The notes under the pieces are model-generated. The model worked only from the letters and a program-made list of their open reading frames with translations, ran no database searches and was not told where the DNA came from. From positions 1,178,001-1,242,000 of the forward strand of contig JAHLKG010000006.1 of assembly GCA_025526995.1 (NCBI GenBank): a DNA stretch of 64,000 nucleotides, read 5' to 3'. This document shows, piece after piece, positions 56,055 through 64,000 of this stretch; position 1 is the stretch's first letter, and every line of letters begins with the position of its first letter. The DNA is from Powellomyces hirtus. Taxonomy: Eukaryota > Chytridiomycota > Chytridiomycetes > Spizellomycetales > Powellomycetaceae. The translations under genes were made by a program, and so were the position numbers.

Positions 56055-56652
56055 ACAGCCCAGCGGTTCCCCGGCCATCGTCCAACAATGCCGGTATCTC
56101 ACCTAGTGAGGTCTACTGCCTTGCAGTCTTTGGCTCATCGCCCAGCGATCCCGGCGTCTTGCACTGCGAGATATGCTGCCCAGCAGCCTTCAGCCATCGT
56201 CCAACGATGCCGGCATCTCACCTTGTGAGGTCCACTGCCTCGCAGTCTTCGGCCATTGTCCAACAATGCCGGCATCTCACCTCGTGAGGTCTACTGCCTC
56301 GCAGTCTTTGGCTCATTGCCCAGCGATCCCGGCATCTTGCCCAGCGAGGTATGTTGCCCAGCGACCTTCAGCCCATCGTCAAACGATGCCGGTATCTTGG
56401 CCGAAGCCCTTCTCTTCCCCTTCGCGTAGGTATGTACCACGGCCATGGTCCCTGCGGGTCTCAAGGTACGCCGCCATGCAAATCTGGTGCCGGTCACCTT
56501 GCATTGGCAAGCCGTCGGCTCATTGCCCAGCGATCCCGGCATCTCACCCAGTGAGGTATGCTGCCCAGCAGCCTTTGGCCATCGTCCAACAATGCCGGCA
56601 TCTCGCCCAGCGAAGTATGCTGCCCAGCAGCCTCCGGCCATCGTCCAACGAT
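56055..56652. repeat. Hairpin array, copy B
   Basis: Same array as at 50836-51433, same unit order. Copy B repairs one broken hairpin of copy A (ATCGT-CAA-ACGAT against AAGAT), carries changed loops (ACTGC-CTT-GCAGT; ATCGT-CCA-ACGAT) and has a few single-arm changes (ACAGC-CCA-GCGGT, CTTGC-CCA-GCGAG). Confidence 0.9.
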
Positions 56653-56726
56653 GCCGGGATCTCGCACTATAATGTCCTCTACCTCAAGTAGCATCTCTCT
56701 TGTTAATTTACGGTACAGCTCGCTAT

Positions 56727-59700
56727 CTAGGTTCTCTTACATCGCCTGGCCGCTAGCCTTTGGCCGCGGTCCTCTCTGGGGTGCTCCCGGAGCCATTCTT
56801 CCAGTGCGGTCGTTCCCTTCACGTGTGCATACGGCTCCCACGTGTTCTGGGTGTTGTCGTAACCTGTCCACTTGACTAAGAACTGCTCGGTGTATCTGTG
56901 CCATCTGGCATTTAGGATCTTGTCCACTTGGTAGGTCTCCTGACCGTCTTCGTCCTTCTTGGGCTCAGGCGGGGCGGTGACCTGTCTGTACGGGGTACCG
57001 CCTGGGGCATGATAACGTCTCAGAATGCTGACATGAAAGACTGGGTGCAACCCGGTGAACTCCTTGGGTAGTTCGAGCTCGTAGGTGTCAGGATGCGGGC
57101 CCTTGCCGCGTACTGTGAATGGCCCAATCCATTGTTCAGCCAGCTTTTTGTTCCTTGTGGTGACGCTGGTAATTGCAATACCCTCACGATGAAGTAAGAC
57201 CTTGTCACCCTCTCGGTATGCTTCCGTGTGCTTCTTGCGGTCGTAGTACTTTGCCTGCTGGTCCTGTGCGTCTTGGAGCCGTTGCTGCACGATGCGACTC
57301 ACGTCGGCAAATTCCTTAATCCGTCTCTCCACGGCGGTTTGTGCCAATTGTCTTATCATCTCTCCGGGGTTAGGTGCTACCCATTGGTTCGGTACCCGGG
57401 GAACGCGGCCTAGGTCAATCTCGAAAGGGGATAGTCCCGTCGACGTCTGCGGCGTTCGGTTGTAGTTGTACTCGAGTGTGGGGAGTAAACTCTTCCAGTT
57501 GGAGCCGGCATAGTCAAGAAAGGGGCCCATGATTCCCTTGATCGTCTTGATGGCGTTCTCCGCCTTGCCGTCGGTCTGTTGGTGTCATGCCAACAAGAGT
57601 TCTTGCTTGACGTCGAGTGCCTGCATGAGGTACCGCCAGAATTCTGATAGCCACTTGGGGTCCCGATCGCTCACAATGGTGTGGGGTAACCCCGTGTGGC
57701 GAAATGCCTGTTCCAGAAAGAGTTGAGCTGTCTCCGGAGCTGTAGCGTGTGTGTTAGTAGGTAGAAGTATCACGCGGCATGAAAGGTAGTCAACGATGAG
57801 GAGTACGGCGTCCGCCGTCTTGGTCGGTCTCTCGCCGGTGTGGTGCAAAGGGTTCTTCGTCACGTCGGGCTCTACCCGAGGTTCCCCCCCCTTAGAGCCT
57901 GACGTGGGGAAGAATACATCCATGCCGATTTGTTGCCAACGAGCGTTGGGGATCGGTAAGCTGCGGAGGAAGCCGATCTGCGCGGTTCGCTTGTGACGTT
58001 GGCAGGTAGGGCAGGTGCGGACATATTGGTACACATCACGTTCCATGTGGGGCCAGTAGTACAACTCCAGAAGTTTGGCGAGCGTCCGTTGGACACCGGA
58101 GTGACCACCGTTCGCGAGGGAGTCGTGATGAATCTGAAGGAGTGGCCCCCGCAAGCTGTCGGGGACGTACCGACGGTCATGGTACATCAAGAATCGGTGC
58201 GGAGGGGAGTCCACTGTCCGGAATCGGTGTGCATGGCCGGATAGGTTCTCCAGGGGACTGTTGATGGTTAGTAAGATGTTTTGGCCGAAATCATCCGATG
58301 TGAGCGCTTGGGTCCAGTCCGCATCGGTCGGCATGTGCGTCATGACGGGCTGCTCTGTCTGCACAATGGCGGTGACCACGTCAATCTTGGCCTGGCAGGT
58401 TGCACACTTGGGGGCGTAAGTCGGGTCGCGACTGAGGAAGTCGGCGATCGAATTCCATGTGCCGGGGAGGTATTCCAATGAGAAATCAAACTGTTGGAGG
58501 AACTCGACCCAGCCGGCTTGGTGACGTGACAGGTGGGGTTGTTCCTGGAGGTAGATCAGAGATTTGTGGTCAACAAATGCGCGGAATGGGCAGCCGATGA
58601 GGTAATGGCGGTTGGCGCGTATGGATTTGACTAATCCCAGCAGTTTTTGTTCATGCACGGGGTATCGGGTCTCGGCGGGTTGCATCTTGCGGGAGTAGTA
58701 TGTCACCGGGCAAAGTTGCGGAAGGTTGGCTAAGCCCAATTTGGTGGTTGGTAGTGGGTGAGGGTAAGGGAAATCCCCTTTGGCCGGCTGTGCCAGCCAT
58801 CCGCCGTAAGCGTAGCCCAATGCGTCCGTGAACAAGTAGGTGTCGAGCGCCGGGTCGAAGTACGCTAGGGTTGGTGCCGAGGAGCATAATTCCTTTAAGC
58901 GATTGAACGCTCGGTCCCCCTCGTCACCCCACTGCCATGGGCGGTTGCCGGATTGCAGATTCGTTAGTGGTAGGGCAATTTGTGCATACTCGGGGATGTA
59001 TTCCTTGACATAGTTGAGGAGGCCCATGAAGCTAAGGAGCTCCAGAGAGTTGGTCGGGCGAGGCCGTTACCGGACCGCGGTCACCTTGGAGAGGGCGATA
59101 CTCAGGCCATCCTTGCTGACTCGGTGGCCGCAGAACTCGACTTTGTCAACAGCCCATTGACATTTACTGGGTTTGACGTGAAGGCGATGTTCCGCCAAGG
59201 TCTTGAGGATCTTGTCAACGTGCTGAATGTGCGAATTCATGTCGGTGCTGAATATGAGAATATCGTCAAGGTATGAGATCACGTAGGTGTCGTATTTGTC
59301 GCCCAAGAGTTTGTTGGTGAGTCGCTGGAATGTAGCAGGTGCATTAGTTAAGCCGAAAGGTAGAACATTGTATTCGAAGTGTCCAAAACGTGTTCGGAAT
59401 GCTGTTTTCTCCCTATCTTCCGGTCGGATCATGATGCAGTGGTACTCGTCGCGGATGTCGATCACGGTGAATACCCGCATGTTGACAAGCCTGTCGCGCA
59501 GCTCCGAGAGGTTCGGAAGTGGCGTGGCATCCTTGTGAGTCATCTTGTTCAGTGCCCGGTAGTCAATGCAGCAGCGTAGGCCGCCGTCCTTCTTTGGGGC
59601 AAATAGGACGGGCGCGCCCCACGGACTGCGAGAGTGTGAGATCTAACCCTTGTCCATTAAACGCTGCATCTGCTGGCCGAGCTTGTCCAGTTCGTCAGGG

Positions 59701-60656
59701 CTCAAATGCCGGAGTGGCTGCATCACGGGCTTCGAGCTGGGTTTGAGCCGAATGGTGAAATTGTCCTCGCCTCGGTCCGGAGGCATGCCTGACTGCTCGG
59801 TTAATAGCGTCGTGACGTATTTCTCTAGGGTCAGTCGGAGTGGATGGTCGGCTGCCAGCGCCTCTAGCGGGTCTTCTTGATCTGCCGCCTTGGCTTCAGT
59901 GTTGGTGTGGCGTCGTTCCTCCAAGATTGCCCTTTTCTTGGCGTCGACCGTCCGTACAAGTTGAGCCTCTGCGACTGGAATCGCATCTACAATGTGTACC
60001 TCGAAGACTCCAGTGATCTCGCCCTTCTTCATCAAGCGTTTCCATTGCTTGGCCGTGTAGATTCCCTCTGCATTGAGTGCTGGCTTCGCCGGCTGGAATC
60101 TGCGGGGCCGTACCTCTCGTGGGGAGAGTAGACGGGCGGCGCACGTGGACGGTGCTTCCCAGTGGCGGTTGGTTGATTTGGCTCGAAGGCTGAGGGTCTG
60201 GCCGTTGTGGTAGAACGTCATTGTTGGAAAGCCCCCTTGATCGAAAAGCCCTCGGACATCCAGCCCCAATATGAATGGCAAGCCCAGTATGGCATCGACC
60301 CTGATCGGCGCGACCATGAACGGTACGGTATCCTCCCGGTAGATGATCTTCTCCTCGGTGAACACTGAGAGGTCCCCACAGGTCATCTTTGTTGCCCCGT
60401 AGTTTCCCGCTCTGTCGCCCCACCGGACCTGCAGCGGAGTTGGAGAGGTGTAGGTCCGGAGGCCGTGTTTGGCGGCCCAAGTGTCGCTGATGATCAGGGT
60501 GTTACATCCGGTATCGATTAGGATGCGGGCAAAGTGCCCTTGTACCTTCCCGTGGACCACAAATGTCTTCCTGTGAATGCGGGGTCCCGGTCTGTCCGTG
60601 GGGATCTTGTCTTGCATCCGGGGTTGGGGTACTGAGATGGTGCAAGCGTTCAGCAC
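56727..60656 (-). pseudogene. Chromovirus pol of copy B
   Basis: Single frame in -1 relation to gag, 1,309 codons, with three in-frame stops (TAG 59643, TAA 59067, TGA 57585). Order: protease ILIDTGCNTLIIS; reverse transcriptase with SRSPWGAPVLFAPKKDGG, LPFGLTNAPATFQR and YLDDILIF; RNase H with YFDPALDTYLFTDALGYAYGG-type start and FVDHKSLIYL; integrase zinc site HHDSLANGGHSG ... CPTCQRHK, IVDYLSCRVILLP, VSDRDPKW and the Glu in GKAENAIKTI; then GPFTVRGKG, and a C-terminal chromodomain YQVDKILNARW, FLVKWTGYD, NTWEPYAHV. Catalytic residues are intact, so only the stops disable it. Confidence 0.9.
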
Positions 60657-61888
60657 CCGGGGCGAAAATCCGAGCTGTTGACTGAGCCCGCGTCGCTGGC
60701 CGCCTCGTCTCCGGACCCTTCGGTGATCTCTACAGGGGCGGCAAACGTCCTATGCTCACCGGTTTTACCTTTACTTGCTGGGCACCTACGGGCGTAATGC
60801 CCCTTGCCCCCGCAGTTGAAACATTCGTTGCGCTCACGGCGTTCGTTGTAGATGGTGCGCTCACGGCGTTCGTCGTAGATGGTGCGCTCACGGCGTGAAA
60901 TCCCTTGGTAGTTGTCCATACCGCGTGTGGGACGACCTGAGCCATAGGGGGTGTGGCATCCCCTTTCTCGTGCTTGATAGTTCCCTCAATGTACCTGAGC
61001 CGGCTGGACTGCAGCGTACTGACGTCTCCTCCCGTCGGGGGTTACCCGCGCGACATCGTCCGCATAGCCTCGAATCCTGTAGCATAGTAGAGCTTCATTC
61101 TGTAGCTTGGTGATCGGAATCTCGGCGCCATTATTCCTCATGATTGCGGCATAGCAGTGGTCACAAATGCGCTGGCCGACATGGTTGGTCGAGAATCCCG
61201 TCAAGAAATTGTCACGTTCTTGCCTTGGGGTAAGCCGCTCCTTGTCGTTGAGCGTCGCGATCTGGGCCCGAAGGGTATTGAACTTGGCGATATACTCCGA
61301 TATGCTATTGGTGAAAACCAACCGCTTCATCTTTGCTTCTGCGGTGTTTTGTAAGTTGGCGGGGTAGAAGCGGATGCAGAGGATCCTCGTGAATTCTTCC
61401 AATGTCGCGGGCTGGTCGCCGGCATCTCTGAGCATTTGCCACCATTCATTGGCGGTTTCCTTGAGGTACCCCGAGATGTGGTCGACGTCCCGGTGGTCCG
61501 TCCTGAAGTTGGTTGCCTCAAGGTCGCGCGTGTGGACCTTCAGGAACTCATCGACCTTCGACACCATTTCTTCACTGTTCCCTTTTCCGTCGAAATGTGT
61601 CAGCTGCTTGCGAAGGTTCTCGCGGCGTTCCTTCTCGGCTTGCATTTGTGCGCGGTTTTCTTCCGCCAGGATGATGTCGACGTGCGGTGTTGCAACCGCT
61701 GGTTGGACTGGAGTTGGAATCCTTGAGAGAAGGGCTTCGAAGCGGGCCTCTCCCATTGCAATCTGTTCCTGCAGTAGACGTTGGGTCTCCGCTAATTGTG
61801 CAGCCAACATTGCGACGGGGTTGTCGGTCGGTGTGTCGACTTCGGGTTCTCCTACCGCCATTGGGCTGTTCCTGGTGCTACGTGCCAT
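60650..61888 (-). pseudogene. Chromovirus gag of copy B
   Basis: ATG at 61888, 28 nt after the LTR3 boundary. Frame runs to TGA 60650, interrupted by TGA 60986 (VHxGNY, likely from CGA). It has an N-terminal coiled-coil-like stretch (AMLAAQLAETQRLLQEQ), a capsid with ISGYLKETANEWWQML and FYPANLQNTAEAKMKRL, short repeats RRERTIYDE, and a zinc knuckle CFNCGGKGHYARRC. Pol starts in the -1 frame with a few nt of overlap at 60656-60650. Confidence 0.88.
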
Positions 61889-61904
61889 TGTTGTCGTCTA
61901 CGGG

Positions 61905-61916
61905 GTGGTGCTACCA
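61905..61916 (-). promoter_or_regulatory. Chromovirus primer-binding site
   Basis: The minus strand reads TGGTAGCACCAC immediately after LTR3. TGGTAGC matches the 3' end of initiator tRNA-Met (Ty1 uses TGGTAGCGCC), so priming by the intact tRNA 3' end is likely, unlike the neighbouring copia element. Confidence 0.7.
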
Positions 61917-62191
61917 TGTAACAATACTAGGTCCATTGCCAGAGTCTAGTCTTCTATTCGGGAATTCCCTATCTCTAATTCTACTGTAAGATCACTTCCT
62001 CTTGAATGCGCCCTCGTCGGAGCATTCCTACTTTTCTTCTAGGCCGCGGAGCGGCCCTGGTCACGTGATGGCCATCCGTGGCCATCCCTGAGGTCTAGTA
62101 CCCTTTGGGATGCTGACGCTAGCATCCATCTCGCGCGGGACCCTTCCCAACGCGTGTCTAGGCTTAGGCTGGTGAGCCACGCCTCATTACA
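61917..62191 (-). repeat. Gypsy LTR3 (5' LTR of copy B)
   Basis: 275 bp, TGTAA ... TTACA, followed by the target duplication TGGGA at 62192-62196. Nearly identical to LTR1. Confidence 0.93.
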
Positions 62192-62196
62192 TGGGA

Positions 62197-63793
62197 GCTC
62201 ACCAAGCGTCCACGCAACAAGCGCGTGATCGGAACAACATGGGTCTTTCAAATGAAGGTCAATCCCGATGGCACCTTTAACAAGTTCAAAGCCAGAGCAG
62301 TGGCTCAAGGCTTCTCTCAACAACCCGGTCGCGACTTTGGTGATACATACTCACCGACGCTACCATTCACAGCGCTACACCTCTTCTTGGCGTATTGTGT
62401 CCAGCACGGGCTGGACATCCACAGTATGGACGCTGTCACCGCCTTCCTTAACAGTGATATTGATAAGGATATCTATATCGAGCAGTTTGAGGGATTCGAA
62501 GATCCGGATCACCCCAAAGGCGATTGGGTCCTGAAGCTACTGAAAGCTCTCTACGGCCTGAAACAATCACCTCTTCTTCGGTATGAGACCTTGAAGACTG
62601 CACCGTTGAAGCTTGGCTACAAAGCGGTTTCTGTATGCCCGTGTATCTTCTTCAAGTACGCGACAGACGACCGTACACCTCCGTCAAACAACAACTTGGT
62701 TCTTATTCTCGTCTTCGTCGACAATCTGCTTATTGCAGCAAATGACCCGAAGATTCTGGCAAACAGCAAGATGGAGCTCCATTTGAAGTTCAAGTTTACG
62801 GAACAAGGTCGCGTAACCAGTCACCTTGGTCTCGTCTACAAATATGACTTCGACTCTCCTGTTCGTACCCTCGAAATCTCAAATGTCAAGTACATCGACG
62901 ACGCTCTCGAACAATTCAGCATGAGCGACTGCCACCCTGTCTCCACTCCGTACGCCCTGTCAGCGCGTAACCAACAACCGGAGGATTCGACCCCATTCAC
63001 GAATCTGAAAATGTATCAGGAAGCAGTGGGGGTCCTCACTTGGGCCTCCATCACATGGCAATGGGATATTGCCACTGCAGTCGGTTACGTTGCGCGACGC
63101 GTGGCCGCACCTACCAACTCCGACTGGAACAATGTTAAGCGCATTTTCCGCTATCTGAAGGGTACCCGCGATTATGCCCTCAAGTTCACATCCGAACAAA
63201 ATGATCTGCGTGGCTTACGTGTATTCACGGATGTGGATTATGCAGGAGAACTCACCGACCAGACGTCCACTACAGGTATTTTGGCCCTTTACAATGGGTT
63301 TCCTGTTCTGTGGAAAAGCAGCAAGCAGAAGTGCACCGCCCAAAGTACGACCGAAGCGGAGTATATAGCTGCCAGTACCAGCCACAACAAAGCCAAATGG
63401 CTACGCCAACTCTTGGCGGAAGTTTTGGGACCTCAACCGGATTACAAATCTCGACCGGTCCCTCTAAATGTCGATAATCAGAGCGCCGGGGCCTTGATCC
63501 AGTCTAAGGCTATCAACCAACGCACCAAACACATTGACGTTTGGTACCACGCTATACGCGATTCGTTCGCGAAGCAAATTATCGAAATCATCGACACCAA
63601 TACGGACAATCAACTGGCGGACATCTTTACAAAGCCTTTCCCTGTCCTGAGGATTACGAATGGGACTCATATATTTGACAAGAGAATTTGCAATGAGGGC
63701 GCGTCTATGGAAGCACACCGAACCCAAGTGTTATTCGCTGAATGTCAGGAGCATTCCTCACAACACTGGCTTACCTTGGCATCTACACCGTAA
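62197..63793 (+). pseudogene. Copia pol, 3' part: reverse transcriptase and RNase H
   Basis: Continues the frame left at 49110. Reverse transcriptase motifs: GTTWVFQMK, FKARAVAQGFSQQPGRDF, TYSPTLPF, MDAVTAFLNSDI (first Asp kept), WVLKLLKALYGLKQSP, and FVDNLLIA at about 62716 in place of the usual YVDD, so the second catalytic Asp is Asn. The thumb SHLGLVYKYD and connection CHPVSTPYAL follow. RNase H: VFTDVDYAGE, TEAEYIAAS, LNVDNQSAGAL and TKHIDVWYHAIRD. Stop TAA at 63791. The catalytic change means this copy cannot make active reverse transcriptase. Confidence 0.92.
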
Positions 63794-64000
63794 TTGCGGA
63801 ACCCGAAGCAATGCCCCCCAAGGAGGATGGGCCTGCCCCTCCTCCATCATTCTCATCGCTTGAGGGTGAGCGTCGGCTTGATGAACCCAATGGTCTCTCC
63901 AACTCCTCGGCTGCCCCCTCCTCCTCCTCCTCTTCCTCATCATTATATGGAGCTTCACGCTCCAGGATGTCCCACATCCTCTTCACCTCCGCTGCAGACT
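63783..64000 (-). CDS. Antisense acidic open frame at the copia 3' end, cut by window edge
   Basis: Minus-strand frame open from the right edge to TAG at 63783, overlapping the copia pol stop by 11 bp. It reads AAEVKRMWDILEREAP, a Glu run, EELERPLGSSSRRSPSS and ends GIASGSAITV. The region should be copia 3' untranslated sequence. Composition bias alone could hold it open. No family recognised. Confidence 0.3.
   Translation of the reverse strand, partial: SAAEVKRMWDILEREAPYNDEEEEEEEGAAEELERPLGSSSRRSPSSDENDGGGAGPSSLGGIASGSAITV

Larger units (their letters stand above)
49111..62191 (-). mobile_element. Nested Ty3/gypsy chromovirus composite (three LTRs, two internals)
   Basis: LTR1 49111-49385, internal A 49386-54342, LTR2 54343-54617, internal B 54618-61916, LTR3 61917-62191. 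All parts run 5' to 3' on the minus strand. TGGGA at 49106-49110 and at 62192-62196 is the 5-bp target duplication of the whole composite. LTR1 and LTR3 differ at about two positions, whereas LTR2 differs from both at about 13. Internal A lacks gag, protease and the first part of reverse transcriptase (it joins LTR2 at the position equivalent to 59559), while internal B is full length. Gag-PR-RT-RNaseH-IN-chromodomain order defines a chromovirus. Confidence 0.93.
45589..64000 (+). mobile_element. Ty1/copia retrotransposon with chromodomain, split by gypsy insertion
   Basis: The 5' LTR starts at 45589; the 3' LTR lies beyond the window. Order along the plus strand is LTR, primer site, gag, protease, integrase, chromodomain, then the 13,081-bp gypsy composite (49111-62191), then reverse transcriptase and RNase H to 63793. 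Integrase before reverse transcriptase defines the copia order. Removing the insertion and one copy of its 5-bp duplication restores one continuous pol frame. The copy is dead: it has in-frame TGA codons at 46105, 47624 and 48635, a gag frameshift near 47030 and a changed polymerase active site. Confidence 0.93.

Overview
The window is nuclear DNA of a fungus. Genes carry short GT-AG introns (about 55 to 165 nt), one tRNA-Ala gene is present, and the proteins are typical fungal ones: Egh16-like secreted protein, CHRD-domain protein, ribonucleotide reductase small subunit, CCA-adding enzyme, Atp11, Munc13-like protein, Qcr7, ribosomal L1-domain protein, MTP18, GlnRS. A zoosporic or other early-diverging fungus is my inference; nothing here fixes the lineage. 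Standard stop codons are used by the intact host genes.

Positions 1-43 kb are an ordinary gene-bearing region. From left to right: a secreted Egh16-like protein cut by the left edge (-); a secreted CHRD protein with YEEP repeats (-); tRNA-Ala(AGC) (+); a CofD/UPF0052 protein (-); RNR2 (-); a membrane-anchored GST-like protein (+); a candidate 52-residue gene (+); CCA1 (-) divergent from ATP11 (+); an EamA/SLC35-type transporter (+); a 1,751-residue Munc13/C2 protein (+); a 4.2 kb gene-poor stretch; QCR7 (-); an RSL1D1/Utp30-like ribosome-biogenesis protein (-); MTP18 (-); a transmembrane SH3 protein (-); a Gln/His/Pro-rich protein (+); an unassigned ORF cluster (38.1-40.1 kb); and GLN4 (-). 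Most genes are spliced, and I reconstructed exon borders from splice consensus and reading frame.

Positions 43-45.6 kb are an AT-rich island with duplicated blocks and decayed unknown coding sequence. From 45,589 to the right edge lies a Ty1/copia retrotransposon whose pol carries a chromodomain between integrase and reverse transcriptase. It is split at 49,110/62,192 by a 13,081-bp composite of Ty3/gypsy chromoviruses lying in minus orientation (LTR - truncated copy A - LTR - full-length copy B - LTR). The composite is flanked by a 5-bp target duplication TGGGA and interrupts the copia pol in frame.

The most unusual system is inside the chromovirus. Each copy carries, between pol and the 3' LTR and on the opposite strand, an intact four-exon gene for a small Cys/His-rich double RING-like protein. 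Next to it is an array of about 25 small hairpins (5-bp stem, 3-nt loop) whose stems differ from one another by paired, compensatory changes. The antisense gene is intact in both copies, although gag and pol carry nonsense codons. An intron-bearing passenger gene can survive retrotransposition only in antisense orientation, so I infer that the gene and hairpin array are bona fide parts of this element family.
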